From the NCBI GenBank assembly GCA_045430275.1, contig JAILXU010000001.1, positions 297,470-361,469 on the forward strand: DNA of 64,000 nucleotides, written 5' to 3'. Positions within the stretch are counted from its first letter, which is position 1. Every line of letters starts with the position of its first letter. Shown here piece after piece: positions 33,966 to 43,485 of the stretch. The notes below the pieces were generated by a model. That model did no database searches. It was not told where the DNA came from and saw nothing but the letters and a program-made list of their open reading frames with translations. Position numbers and translations under genes: made by a program. This DNA is from Oceanobacter sp045430275 (GTDB lineage Bacteria; Pseudomonadota; Gammaproteobacteria; Pseudomonadales; Oceanobacteraceae).

Positions 33966-34103
33966 AGCCGGTGATCAACCGCCGCAAGAGCGTTTGTTCC
34001 AACGGCTGATTTTTTAAATCCAGGCAGGCCAGTGGTATTGGCTGGCTGCAAGGCCTCATAATCATGCTCCATAAATCGAATGACTGTTTAACAGGAGAAA
34101 ACG

Positions 34104-35141
34104 ATGCTGCGACGTCGGTTAGGTGCAACGGATCTGATGGTTTCCAAGCTGTGCCTGGGCACGATGACCTGGGGCGAGCAGAACACTGAAGCTGAAGCCC
34201 ATGCCCAAATGGACAGAGCGCTGGCCGCCGGGGTGAATTTCTTTGATACCGCTGAAATGTACCCGGTGCCGCCCATGCCTGAAACCCAGGGCTTGACCGA
34301 GCAGTACATTGGCAGCTGGTTTGCCAGTCGTGGCAAGCGGGATCAGGTCATTCTGGCGTCCAAGGTGGCAGGCCCGGCGGAGTGGATGAACTACTTGCGC
34401 GAAGGCCCTGAGCTGGATCGTCGGCACATTGAGGCTGCACTGGACGCCAGCCTGAAGCGCTTGCAAACCGACTATCTGGACGTGTATCAGATTCACTGGC
34501 CAGCTCGGGCAACCAATTTCTTTGGTCAATTGGGGTATACCCACCAGCCAGAAAAAGATCGCACGCCGATGGAAGAAACGCTGGAAGTGATGGCCGATCT
34601 GGTTAAACAGGGCAAGATTCGTCATTACGGGCTGTCGAATGAGACACCCTGGGGCACCATGAAGGCGATACACATTGCCGATCAGCATGGCTGGCCACGC
34701 CCGGTATCGGTTCAGAATCCGTACAGTTTGCTCAATCGTACTTATGAAGTGGGCATGGCTGAAGTGTCTCTGCGTGAACAGGCCGGTTTACTGGCTTATT
34801 CACCTCTGGCATTTGGCGTATTGACGGGTAAATACCTGAATGGTGCTCGCCCGGAGAAGGCACGCCTGACCTTGTATGATCGTTTTACCCGCTATACCAG
34901 CCCGGAAGCTGAAACGGCTGTGCAGCAGTACGTTGATCTGGCCAATGAACTGGGCATGTCGCCGACCACGCTGGCACTGGCGTTTGTCACTCAGCAAGCG
35001 TTTGTGACGTCCAATATCATAGGTGCAACGACCCTGGTGCAACTGGATGAAAATCTGGCCTCTGCCGAGGTCGAATTGTCGGAAGAGGTGCTAAAACGCA
35101 TCAATGCGATTCATCACGCCAACAGCAATCCGTGTCCGTAA
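34104..35141 (+). CDS. tas: NADP(H)-dependent aldo-keto reductase (Tas type)
   Basis: 345 aa TIM-barrel oxidoreductase. The catalytic tetrad is visible as Asp and Tyr in FFDTAEMYP, Lys in ILASKVAG and His in YQIHWPAR; the NADP phosphate loop is near SNIIGATTLVQLDENL. Similar in length and motifs to E. coli Tas (346 aa), whose physiological substrate is unknown. AGGAG is 7 nt upstream of ATG. Converges on the MATE gene. Confidence 0.9.
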   Translation: MLRRRLGATDLMVSKLCLGTMTWGEQNTEAEAHAQMDRALAAGVNFFDTAEMYPVPPMPETQGLTEQYIGSWFASRGKRDQVILASKVAGPAEWMNYLREGPELDRRHIEAALDASLKRLQTDYLDVYQIHWPARATNFFGQLGYTHQPEKDRTPMEETLEVMADLVKQGKIRHYGLSNETPWGTMKAIHIADQHGWPRPVSVQNPYSLLNRTYEVGMAEVSLREQAGLLAYSPLAFGVLTGKYLNGARPEKARLTLYDRFTRYTSPEAETAVQQYVDLANELGMSPTTLALAFVTQQAFVTSNIIGATTLVQLDENLASAEVELSEEVLKRINAIHHANSNPCP

Positions 35142-35175
35142 TTGTAATCCGGCCAGCATCAGCCAGCAGAGGCAC

Positions 35176-36555
35176 TCACGCTGAGTGCTTCTGACTGATA
35201 TAACGCAGCCGTACGATCAAGGCGACGGCTGCACCGCTCAACCCAATGATCAATCCTGTCCAGAGCCCTTCGGCACCCATGGGTTCCAGCCCGAATTCAG
35301 CCAGACCATGAAACGCCAGCCAATAACCGCTGCCCAGTCCCAGACCCCAGTAAGCGATAAACGTCACGACCATGACCGCGAAGGTATCCTGAAAGCCCCG
35401 TAAAGCTCCGGCACAGGAGACCTGGGTTGCATCCGATAACTGAAAAATAGCCGCGTACAGCAACAGGCTGGCACCCACCGCAATCACTTCCGGGTCAGGG
35501 GAGTACAGAGCGGCAATAGTGGCCGCAAAGGTGGTCATTAGCAGGGCGTTGATGACACCAATGGCCAGATTCAGCCGTACACCCATCCAGGATACCTGAC
35601 GGGCAATGCTGACTTGGTCTTTACCGATGTAATGACCGACGCGCACCGTCAGAGCCATGCCAAGGCTCAAGGGCACCATAAAGGTCATCGAAGAAACGTT
35701 AATAGCGACCTGATGCCCCGCCACGATAGCGGGGCCAAATTTCGTCAAAAACAGGGCGACCACACTGAACAGGCTGACCTCAAAGAAGATGGCCAAGCCG
35801 ATGGGAACACCAATGATGTAGATCTTTTTCACCAGCGCCCAATCGGGTGAGCGGGTAAAGCGCAGCAATGGCGTTGCGGCGGGCAAGCGGAATGTTCGGG
35901 TATCCCAGGCCATGGCGATGGCCATGTAAAGAAACACCAGACTGCTGCCAATGCCACAACCGACACCGCCCAGCTCGGGCAAACCAAACCAGCCATACAC
36001 AAATAAACCATTGGCTGGAATATTCAGCGCCAGCCCGCTGAGCATAATCCGGGTAACGTGGGTGGCCTGATTCATCGCTTCGGCATAAAAGCGAAACGCC
36101 AGAAACACTCCGATAGCCGGAAACCCCACCGCAATGGCCATGAGGTAACGGGAAGCGATGTTGGCTGTTTGTGCATCATCCACCAGCATCGGGATCAGCA
36201 TGGAGGCCGCGTTTAACCCCAGGGCGCTGACAATCGCTGTTGCAATACCGACCCAGAGTGCAGCACCCAGCAGGGGAGGTAATCGATTGCATTGATGCGG
36301 TTGCTCTGACTGGGCCGCCAGGCCGGATACCAGCGGTGACAGTGCCACCAGAATACCAGCCAGAAACAGCCAGGCAGGCATCCAGAGGCTGGTGCCGATT
36401 GCAACAGCGGCCAAGTCTCGCGTACTGATATAGCCTGACATCACGGTGTCCACGGTTCCCATGCCAATCTGAGCCAGTTGCGTTGCCATGATCGGCAATG
36501 TCAGCATCAGCAGTTGTCGCGTTTCATAGCGCGTATTGGAGGCAGGGTTGGACAT
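35176..36555 (-). CDS. norM: MATE-family multidrug efflux transporter (NorM-like)
   Basis: 459 aa with twelve predicted helices in two homologous halves. Each half begins with the MATE pattern (LTLPIMATQLAQIGMGTVDTVMSGYIS; PIGLAIFFEVSLFSVVALFLTKFGPAIVAGHQVAINV). Na+- or H+-driven export of cationic drugs is the family function. Single gene, convergent with the aldo-keto reductase and divergent from epmC. Confidence 0.92.
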   Translation of the reverse strand: MSNPASNTRYETRQLLMLTLPIMATQLAQIGMGTVDTVMSGYISTRDLAAVAIGTSLWMPAWLFLAGILVALSPLVSGLAAQSEQPHQCNRLPPLLGAALWVGIATAIVSALGLNAASMLIPMLVDDAQTANIASRYLMAIAVGFPAIGVFLAFRFYAEAMNQATHVTRIMLSGLALNIPANGLFVYGWFGLPELGGVGCGIGSSLVFLYMAIAMAWDTRTFRLPAATPLLRFTRSPDWALVKKIYIIGVPIGLAIFFEVSLFSVVALFLTKFGPAIVAGHQVAINVSSMTFMVPLSLGMALTVRVGHYIGKDQVSIARQVSWMGVRLNLAIGVINALLMTTFAATIAALYSPDPEVIAVGASLLLYAAIFQLSDATQVSCAGALRGFQDTFAVMVVTFIAYWGLGLGSGYWLAFHGLAEFGLEPMGAEGLWTGLIIGLSGAAVALIVRLRYISQKHSA

Positions 36556-36773
36556 AGAGTGTGGTGTTCATTGTCGTTTCGGAGAGGCGCGCATTGTGCC
36601 TGCAACCGGTTGCCAATAGCCAGTTTTACTGATTATGGTCATCTGGACGTGTGGCTATCCATTGGTTATTTGGTAATCAACCAGCGCTTGTGTAGAATAC
36701 TTGGCCTTTCAACTGGCCAGAATACACATTCTGGTATTTACCAGTACGCGCCTTTCGAGTTATTGATCCATCT

Positions 36774-37325
36774 GTGAAGCCTTTATGTACCGCTGATTTG
36801 ATCCCATTGTTTGATCAGCTCTTTTTAAGCTCAACCAACACCCGGTTAGTCAGTGGCGATGATGAACCGATATACCTGCCCGCCGATGACGCTGTGCCCT
36901 TTAATCGGGTGATCTTTGCACATGGTTTTTTCGAATCGGCGCTGCATGAAATCAGCCACTGGTGCATTGCAGGGCCTGAACGCCGCAAACAGGTGGACTT
37001 TGGTTATTGGTACGTGCCGGATGGTCGCAGTGCAGAACAGCAGCGGGCATTCGAGCTGGTCGAAGTCAAACCTCAGGCCGTCGAATGGTTATTGTCGGTG
37101 GCATGCGGCAGGCGTTTTCACATCAGCACTGATAATCTGGATGGTGACCCGGAAGCAGTGGAGGCCGGACGGCGTGTCTTTGCCCAGCGTGTACATGCCC
37201 AGGCTCACCAATATTTACGTGAAGGTTTGCCTCCGCGTGCGGAGCTGCTAAAAGCAGCATTTCTGGAATTTTACCAGCGCCAGGATATGTTCTCGGAACA
37301 CCTGTTCGGGCTGGAACAACTCTGA
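36774..37325 (+). CDS. epmC: Elongation factor P hydroxylase EpmC
   Basis: 183 aa; GTG start, giving the usual family length, though no strong ribosome site precedes it. Non-haem iron enzyme that hydroxylates the beta-lysylated lysine of EF-P. The hallmark GDDEPIYLPADD, HGFFESALHEISHWCIAG (metal-binding HExxH-like HEISH) and KQVDFGYWYVPDGR blocks agree with E. coli YfcM. EpmA and EpmB are not in this window. 12 bp upstream of the helicase gene, so co-transcription is likely. Confidence 0.93.
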   Translation: MKPLCTADLIPLFDQLFLSSTNTRLVSGDDEPIYLPADDAVPFNRVIFAHGFFESALHEISHWCIAGPERRKQVDFGYWYVPDGRSAEQQRAFELVEVKPQAVEWLLSVACGRRFHISTDNLDGDPEAVEAGRRVFAQRVHAQAHQYLREGLPPRAELLKAAFLEFYQRQDMFSEHLFGLEQL

Positions 37326-37337
37326 CTGGAGTGATTT

Positions 37338-38717
37338 TTGTTCAAGCGAATTATCGGATCGGTGACAGGTAAGAAAACAGCACCGAAGCAAGCGGCTGGT
37401 CGACCCTCTCCAGCACCTACTCAAAAGAACCCTGCACCAAAAAGCCAGACTGCTGGTAAACCGGCCAAGCATAAAACAGCACGGGGAGGTCAGAAAAAGC
37501 GCTCCCACGATAAACGACCTGCTGACGTTGTCGAGCAAGCGAGCTGGTCACTCAAGGACTTTCATGTTGAAGCGGTGCCGGACAAAACCCGTTTTCATGA
37601 TCTGGATTTACCCGAACCTGTGATGCATGCGATTCATGATCTGGGTTTCCAGTATTGCACCCCGATTCAGGCGGAAAGTTTGCCCGCTGCCTTACGTGGT
37701 CGTGACACCATTGGTCAGGCGCAAACAGGCACCGGTAAATCGGCGGCTTTCCTGCTGACCATTCTGAATCGTTTGCTGACCATCAAGCCGAAGGAACGTT
37801 ATGCCAGTGAGCCTCGTGCCCTGATCATTGCACCCACTCGTGAATTGGCGATGCAGATTGGCAAGGATGCAGAGGGGTTGGCACGTCATAGCGGGCTGAC
37901 GGTTGTGACCGTTGTGGGTGGCATGCATTACGAAGAACAGCGCAAGCAATTACGTGATGGTGTGGTGGATATTCTGGTGGCCACTCCGGGGCGCTTGATC
38001 GACTTTATGCGCAGCCAGGATGTGTATCTGGATCAGGTCGAAGTTCTGGTTCTGGATGAAGCGGATCGAATGCTGGACATGGGTTTCATTCCAGATGTAC
38101 GCCGCATTGTTCGCTCTACGCCACCAAAACACATTCGTCAGACCTTGCTGTTTTCAGCGACCTTTAATTTTGATGTGCGCATCCTGATTGATCAGTGGAC
38201 AACCGATCCCATCAAGGTTGAAATTGAGCCGGAACAAGTGGCTACGGATCGGGTTGATCAGAAATTCCTGCTGGTACAGGAAAGTGACAAGTTTGGCATT
38301 CTGGAGCAGTTCCTGGCTGAACAGAAACCAGAGCGGTGCATTATTTTTGCCAACCGTCGTGATCTGACGCGCACGTTGTGTGAGCGATTGAACAAGAAAA
38401 ATCACAAGGCTGTTCTGCTATCGGGTGAAGTCAATCAGCAGAAGCGTATTAAAACGCTGGAGCGTTTCCGGGAAGGACAAGTGAATCTGATGGTGGCTAC
38501 CGATGTCGCCGGGCGTGGAATTCACGTTGATGGCGTCTCTCATGTGATCAATTACACGCTGCCCGACGATTCGGAAGATTATGTGCATCGTATTGGCCGG
38601 ACAGGCCGAGCGGGAGCCAAGGGCGTTTCCCTGAGCCTTATTTCCGAAAACGATGCGTTTGCTGTACCTGACCTGGAAAAGTATCTGGGTACCAAACTCA
38701 AGCTTGAACAACCCTGA
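37338..38717 (+). CDS. rhlB: DEAD-box ATP-dependent RNA helicase RhlB
   Basis: 459 aa, TTG start with GGAGTG 5-8 nt upstream. A basic, Pro/Lys-rich N-terminal extension (about 70 residues) precedes the helicase core: Q-motif YCTPIQAESLP, Walker A AQTGTGKS, PTRELAMQ, DEAD in LVLDEADRMLD, SAT, and HRIGRTGR. RhlB is the RNA-degradosome helicase in enterics; the basic extension here is at the N- rather than the C-terminus. Other DEAD-box subfamilies cannot be fully excluded. Confidence 0.88.
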   Translation: MFKRIIGSVTGKKTAPKQAAGRPSPAPTQKNPAPKSQTAGKPAKHKTARGGQKKRSHDKRPADVVEQASWSLKDFHVEAVPDKTRFHDLDLPEPVMHAIHDLGFQYCTPIQAESLPAALRGRDTIGQAQTGTGKSAAFLLTILNRLLTIKPKERYASEPRALIIAPTRELAMQIGKDAEGLARHSGLTVVTVVGGMHYEEQRKQLRDGVVDILVATPGRLIDFMRSQDVYLDQVEVLVLDEADRMLDMGFIPDVRRIVRSTPPKHIRQTLLFSATFNFDVRILIDQWTTDPIKVEIEPEQVATDRVDQKFLLVQESDKFGILEQFLAEQKPERCIIFANRRDLTRTLCERLNKKNHKAVLLSGEVNQQKRIKTLERFREGQVNLMVATDVAGRGIHVDGVSHVINYTLPDDSEDYVHRIGRTGRAGAKGVSLSLISENDAFAVPDLEKYLGTKLKLEQP

Positions 38718-38743
38718 TTCAATACCCGCTTTGAAAGAGTGGG

Positions 38744-39208
38744 TCAGTGATTGGCGCTGACCCAGCCTTTCAGCATGATTAATACCCGTTCATCACAGGG
38801 GAGCGGAGAGCTGTAAAGTTGTTCCTGTATTTCCTGGCGATGTTCACTCGACTCAATCTCTTCGCTGTAATGACCTGTCTCCAAACTCAACTCTTTGTCG
38901 CAAGCCTCGTAGATTTGTTCCAGTAATTGCGCGGTGCCTTCAGCATTATCAGTACGCAGATAACTTTCATCCAGATCATTTTCCAGTTCCCGAATCACCG
39001 ACCAGCAGGTTTCACCGCGCTGGTACAGGGTTTCCTGGCTGATACCGTGCAGGTCTTCCAGACCATAATCCCAGTCCTGCCAGTCATCTTCTGGCTGGAT
39101 CAGAGTGGTTTTAATCTGACCATCGGCCATGGACCAGGCAATGGCAATAGGGTGGGCTGTGTCTTCGTGGGAGCTGGCATCAATCGCAATAAAATGAGGG
39201 TATGACAT
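38744..39208 (-). CDS. Hypothetical protein, possibly RNase H-like fold
   Basis: 154 aa from ATG 39208 (MSYPHFIAIDASS); longer in-frame upstream forms have no conserved content. The start FIAIDASSHEDTAHPIAIAWSMADG resembles the first strand of DnaQ/RNase H-like exonucleases with an acidic residue, and YGLEDLHGIS recalls exonuclease motif II, but the remaining motifs are not clear. The C-terminal half is acidic and helical. Converges on rhlB. Confidence 0.68.
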   Translation of the reverse strand: MSYPHFIAIDASSHEDTAHPIAIAWSMADGQIKTTLIQPEDDWQDWDYGLEDLHGISQETLYQRGETCWSVIRELENDLDESYLRTDNAEGTAQLLEQIYEACDKELSLETGHYSEEIESSEHRQEIQEQLYSSPLPCDERVLIMLKGWVSANH

Positions 39209-39399
39209 AAGGAGACCTGCTGGGTGATGTTGGGCGCATTCTACGTTCCCGGATGCAGCACGCCAATATGTGTTCGGATTTAAGGTGTTGAATCGAAAAG
39301 AAAAAAGCGTGCCATGTTTGTTTGTCCGAATCCAAAGCGAAGGCTGGCTTGACTTGACACAATAAAGGGTTGCCAAAGTGTTTGTGGAGCCAGTTCGGG

Positions 39400-39440
39400 T
39401 TGATTTGCATCAAATGTGTACTCCGTAAGACCTCTATTCT
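39400..39440 (+). promoter_or_regulatory. FNR-dependent class II promoter of ompW
   Basis: Perfect FNR box TTGAT-TTGC-ATCAA (39400-39413) and -10 TATTCT (39435-39440). The box centre lies 41.5 bp upstream of the start predicted at 39448, the exact class II spacing. ompW control by FNR is known in E. coli. Confidence 0.88.
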
Positions 39441-39475
39441 GGCGCCATCTTGAAATGCACGTTAAGGAGTGCCTG

Positions 39476-40135
39476 ATGAAACTGTTGAAGACCCTGTTGG
39501 CAACTGCTGTCGCTGTAAGTGCTGTACCTGCAATGGCTTATGAAGCAGGCGATATTATGGTTAAGGTGGGCGCTGTTCAGGTGACACCTAAAGACGGTAA
39601 TGCTGATACCAGTCCTGTAACAACTATTAAGGTTGGTGCACCAGATAAAAGTGAACTGGATATTGATAGTGATACCCAGTTGGGTCTGACATTGACCTAT
39701 ATGGTTACTCCTAAAATCGGTGTTGAAGTTCTGGCTGCTACACCATTTGAGCATACTGCAGAAATCGATGGTGGTGGTGCAGATGGAGCTGAAATTCTGA
39801 CAACCAAGCATTTGCCACCCACTGTATCTGCCCAGTACTACTTTATGGATTCTGCTTCACCCATCCAGCCATACGTTGGTTTGGGTGTTAACCATACTTT
39901 CTTCTTTGACGAAGACGATACGGGTGTGATCAATTCTAAAGGTCTGAAGCCTAGCTGGGGTCTGGCATACTCTCTGGGTGTTAATTACGACATTAACGAA
40001 GATTGGCTGATCAATGCTGCTGTCTGGAAAATGGATATTGATACTGAAGTTAAGGGTGGTGATGCTGATGGTCTTGAAGTTGAAATCGACCCAACCGTTC
40101 TGTTTGTAGGTGTCGGTTACAAGTTCGGTTTGTAA
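39476..40135 (+). CDS. ompW: OmpW-family outer membrane protein
   Basis: 219 aa from ATG 39476 with AAGGAG 8 nt upstream. The signal peptide MKLLKTLLATAVAVSAVPAMA is cleaved before YEAGD. An eight-stranded barrel pattern follows (IMVKVGAVQVTPKD, LGLTLTYMVTPKIGVEVLAATPFEH, PTVSAQYYF, PYVGLGVNHTFFF) and the last residue pattern GVGYKFGL ends in an aromatic-rich strand. OmpW is thought to admit small hydrophobic compounds. Expression should rise when oxygen is low. Confidence 0.94.
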   Translation: MKLLKTLLATAVAVSAVPAMAYEAGDIMVKVGAVQVTPKDGNADTSPVTTIKVGAPDKSELDIDSDTQLGLTLTYMVTPKIGVEVLAATPFEHTAEIDGGGADGAEILTTKHLPPTVSAQYYFMDSASPIQPYVGLGVNHTFFFDEDDTGVINSKGLKPSWGLAYSLGVNYDINEDWLINAAVWKMDIDTEVKGGDADGLEVEIDPTVLFVGVGYKFGL

Positions 40136-40162
40136 TCACTCTGCTTGACTGACCATGATGCC

Positions 40163-40191
40163 AAAAGCCGCTGTTTATCAGCGGCTTTTTT
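40163..40191. terminator. Bidirectional terminator between ompW and the CHI-like gene
   Basis: AAAAGCCGCTG / CAGCGGCTTTTTT stem with TTTAT loop, with A- and T-runs on both sides. Confidence 0.92.
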
Positions 40192-40198
40192 GTGTCCG

Positions 40199-40789
40199 TT
40201 ACTTGAAGTAATCGATGGGTTCCAGGACATTGGCATTGGCGTTATAGGGATGACGGTGGTTCTGCGCCAGTACAGCAGTACTCATCGGAGACTGGTTTTG
40301 TAACCAGGCGGATGTTGCAAGTTCAAAGAACTCCGGGCTGGCTATGGAACCCTTGTATTTATCCTTCACAAAAATCTCGGCTCCGCCTTGTTCCGAGTAA
40401 TGCATTATGATCCGATCACCTTTCTCCAGGCGCGTATTCAGCATCTTTACCAGCGTACTCATTTGAGGCTCAAGTGCCTTGTACTGTTCCCAATCCAGTT
40501 GATTAGCCATGGTTTCATAGAGTTGAATGCCCAGGGCTCGGCCACTCAGTCGCATTGAATTGATAATGAACTCAACCCGTTCAGGGTGTGAGTGATGGCT
40601 GGATTGATACACCGCCCCGACGTAGGCATCGTTGAGGTAGTAGTAGTTTTGTGACGCTACATCCACCAGCTTTAACTCGGCTTGTTGTTCGGAAGCAGGC
40701 AGTGTGTCAGCAATCTGAAGACCATTCAGTTCCACAGCCTGAGACGTCGCAGAGAACGCAATGGTTAATGCAAGTACAGCGTATTTCAT
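40199..40789 (-). CDS. Chalcone isomerase-like periplasmic protein
   Basis: 196 aa from ATG 40789, preceded by GAGAGAGG. Signal peptide MKYAVLALTIAFSATSQA. The remainder (LNGLQIADTLPAS..LVDVASQNYYYLNDAYVGAVYQSS; RVEFIINSMRLSGRALG; GDRIIMHYSEQGGAEIFVKDKYKGSI; SPEFFELATSAWL) follows the bacterial chalcone-isomerase-like family, which lacks proven isomerase activity. Convergent with ompW. Function unknown. Confidence 0.82.
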   Translation of the reverse strand: MKYAVLALTIAFSATSQAVELNGLQIADTLPASEQQAELKLVDVASQNYYYLNDAYVGAVYQSSHHSHPERVEFIINSMRLSGRALGIQLYETMANQLDWEQYKALEPQMSTLVKMLNTRLEKGDRIIMHYSEQGGAEIFVKDKYKGSIASPEFFELATSAWLQNQSPMSTAVLAQNHRHPYNANANVLEPIDYFK

Positions 40790-41016
40790 CCTCTCTCTCC
40801 CTTGGTTCATTATTTTTTCCCTGTGTTAACAACACTTTACGCCTCAAAATATAGCTTGTGAACGCGTTACCGGGGGGATAAATGGGACAAGATTGACGAA
40901 TATGTCTGTTTGAAAAGTCGTTTTATGGGGTGAGATATGTCACACAAACAGGATGCTGGAAAGAATGGGAAAGCGAAATGGACATTGTGTGTCAATGTCC
41001 ATCGAGAGATTGAGGG

Positions 41017-41574
41017 TCAGGATTTCATCTCGACCAAGCGCATGAATTCCTGGCGGGTTGCCTGATTTTCACGGAAGTCACCCATCATGACGGAAGTGCG
41101 CATCATGGAATTCTGTTTCTGTACGCCTCGCATCATCATGCACATGTGCTTGGCTTCCATAATCACACCGACACCCCGGCATCCCGTTACTTCCTGAACG
41201 GTTTCTGCAATTTGCTTGGTCATATTTTCCTGAATCTGCAGGCGGCGTGCGAACACATCGACAATTCGGGCAAACTTGGACAGTCCCAGTACCTTGCCAT
41301 CGGGAAGGTAACCAATATGGCAACGTCCGATGAAAGGCAGCATGTGATGTTCGCACAAGGAGTAGAATTCGATTCCCTGAACAACCACCATCTCGTCGTT
41401 ATCACTTGAAAATACCGCGCCATTGACGACGTCATCCACCGACGTTGTATAACCGCTGGTCAAGAATTGCATGGCTTTGGCGGCGCGTTTCGGAGTGTCC
41501 AGAAGTCCTTCTCGGTTAGTGTCTTCTCCCAGTTCTACCAGTACCTGTTGGTACAGATCTTCCAGCTTTGGCAT
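41017..41574 (-). CDS. folE: GTP cyclohydrolase I
   Basis: 185 aa from ATG 41574, the usual family length; no strong ribosome site is seen and an upstream TTG in frame is less likely. Converts GTP to 7,8-dihydroneopterin triphosphate for folate and queuosine synthesis. Zinc ligands in SLCEHHMLPF and the later Cys in AKHMCMMMRGV; conserved YLPDGKVLGLSKFARIVD. Single gene downstream of murI on the same strand. Confidence 0.95.
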   Translation of the reverse strand: MPKLEDLYQQVLVELGEDTNREGLLDTPKRAAKAMQFLTSGYTTSVDDVVNGAVFSSDNDEMVVVQGIEFYSLCEHHMLPFIGRCHIGYLPDGKVLGLSKFARIVDVFARRLQIQENMTKQIAETVQEVTGCRGVGVIMEAKHMCMMMRGVQKQNSMMRTSVMMGDFRENQATRQEFMRLVEMKS

Positions 41575-41669
41575 GTGTCGTGTTCGCTTAATGTGGTAAA
41601 TACCCAAGCAGTATAGTGGGTTTAGATGTTCTTATACAAAGGGTGTATGTAAACGCATAGCGCCTTGGG

Positions 41670-42482
41670 TTAGCCCAATTCAGCAATGATGTCAGACAGG
41701 GATGTGTGTGCTTGTAACGGCCCTAAACGCTCCAGATAACACTGAATGTTCCAGTGCTGCTGCGCCGAGGATGTCCACCAGAGCCATGTACAGGCGGGGG
41801 CACTGGGAAGTCGTTGTTGCTGTTGCTCTAAACAGTAAGCAACGCGTCTGGCAATGGCGGAGCCAGAGTCTACCCAGCGAATGTCGGGCCAGAGTTGTTC
41901 CAGTTCAGGACGCAGCAGAGGAAAGTGCGTGCAGCCTAGCACCACATAATCCAGGGGCAGTGGTTGTGTCAGCCAGTGGTTCAGGTGCTGAAACAAGGCA
42001 TCGGAGACGGTTTTGCCTGCGATGTGTTCTTCGGCCCAGTGTACCAGCTCGACGGAACCCTTCAGGCGCACGGTGCAATGGCTGGCAAAGTCGTGAATCA
42101 GGCGGCTTGTGTAGGTGCGCCCAATCGTGGCGGGAGTAGCCAACAAGCCAATATGGCCAGTTTGTGTTCGTTGTGCGGCTGTTTTAATGGCTGGCACAAC
42201 GCCAACGACCGGAATGCTCAAACGCTCTCTGAGCGGATTCAGGGCCAGGGTACTGGCGGTATTGCAGGCGACGACCAGAATACTGGCATGGATGTGTTGC
42301 TGCGCCTGAGTGCAGAGAGACACGATACGCCGGGCAAGCCAGTCATCGTGACAGGTGCCATAGGGGAAGGCCGCATCGTCCATGAGATAGTGAATGGGAA
42401 CCGTGGGAAGTAGCCCGTGGATTTCACTGGCAATGCTCAGCCCACCTGCGCCGGAGTCGAAGATTAGTACGGATGGTTTCAT
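41670..42482 (-). CDS. murI: Glutamate racemase
   Basis: 270 aa. Makes D-glutamate for peptidoglycan. N-terminal IFDSGAGGLSI, catalytic Cys in VVACNTAST and second catalytic Cys in VVLGCTHFPLL. Upstream of folE by about 95 bp on the same strand. Confidence 0.95.
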   Translation of the reverse strand: MKPSVLIFDSGAGGLSIASEIHGLLPTVPIHYLMDDAAFPYGTCHDDWLARRIVSLCTQAQQHIHASILVVACNTASTLALNPLRERLSIPVVGVVPAIKTAAQRTQTGHIGLLATPATIGRTYTSRLIHDFASHCTVRLKGSVELVHWAEEHIAGKTVSDALFQHLNHWLTQPLPLDYVVLGCTHFPLLRPELEQLWPDIRWVDSGSAIARRVAYCLEQQQQRLPSAPACTWLWWTSSAQQHWNIQCYLERLGPLQAHTSLSDIIAELG

Positions 42483-42629
42483 AGTCGGTTTGTGGTGGCC
42501 AAGCGGCGCAGTTTAGCAGAAGAAAGTGGTGCTCAGACAGGCTTTCGGTGACATTGATCAACGCAGTTTTGACAAGGTTCTTTATAGTAAGCGCATGACA
42601 TTTTCATTAAACAAGGAGGCGCTACACCT

Positions 42630-43475
42630 ATGAATGAAATCAACTCTCTGTCAAAACCTGATGAGGCTATTTCCCCCAAGCGGCGCCTGGCTCTGTTAAC
42701 CGAAGCCGGTGCTGTTCATTCCACCAAACACCGTCCTTATCCCAAGCGCATGTCGGTTGCGGATTATGAACTGGAAAAGCAGACGCTGCAGATTGAATTG
42801 CTGAAAATGCAAAGCTGGGTCAAGCAAACGGGCCAGCGTGTGGTGATTCTGTTTGAAGGCCGTGATGCGGCGGGTAAAGGGGGAGCCATCAAGCGTTTTA
42901 TGGAGCATATGAACCCTCGTGGTGCTCAGGTTGTGGCGCTTGAAAAGCCAACCGAGCGGGAACGTGGGCAGTGGTACTTCCAGCGTTACATCGAACACCT
43001 GCCAGCGGAAGGTGAAATCGTCATGTTTGACCGTTCCTGGTACAACCGTACCGGTGTTGAACGGGTGATGGGTTTCTGTACCGATGAAGAGTATCAGCAG
43101 TTTGTCTCTCATGTGGCTACCCTGGAAAAAATGTGGGTCGACTCCGGTATTCGTCTGTTCAAGCTGTGGTTCTCGGTGAGCCGTGCTGAGCAGTTGCGAC
43201 GTTTCCAGAAACGTCAGGTTGATCCGCTGAAACAGTGGAAGCTGAGCCCAATTGATTTGGCCTCTCTGGACAAGTGGGATGATTACTCTCAGGCGAAGCG
43301 TGAAATGTTCAAGCGCACCAGTCATGAAGATGCGCCTTGGGTCATTGTTCGTTCGGATGACAAGAAACGTGCACGAGTGAATGCGATGCGCCACATCCTG
43401 ACCGAATTGCCTTATGACAATAAATCCGAACATCTGGATTTGAGACCAGATCCAAAGATCATTCAAAGCACATAA
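42630..43475 (+). CDS. ppk2: Polyphosphate kinase 2 (PPK2)
   Basis: 281 aa. Transfers phosphate between polyphosphate and nucleotides. Walker A is FEGRDAAGKGGAIKR, Walker B EIVMFDRSWYNR, and the lid module is SRAEQLRRFQKRQVDPLKQWKLSP. One-domain class I PPK2 by length; whether it makes GTP/ATP from polyP is not readable. AAGGAGG ribosome site. A 75-aa protein gene follows after 10 bp. Confidence 0.93.
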   Translation: MNEINSLSKPDEAISPKRRLALLTEAGAVHSTKHRPYPKRMSVADYELEKQTLQIELLKMQSWVKQTGQRVVILFEGRDAAGKGGAIKRFMEHMNPRGAQVVALEKPTERERGQWYFQRYIEHLPAEGEIVMFDRSWYNRTGVERVMGFCTDEEYQQFVSHVATLEKMWVDSGIRLFKLWFSVSRAEQLRRFQKRQVDPLKQWKLSPIDLASLDKWDDYSQAKREMFKRTSHEDAPWVIVRSDDKKRARVNAMRHILTELPYDNKSEHLDLRPDPKIIQST

Positions 43476-43485
43476 AGGAAATTGT

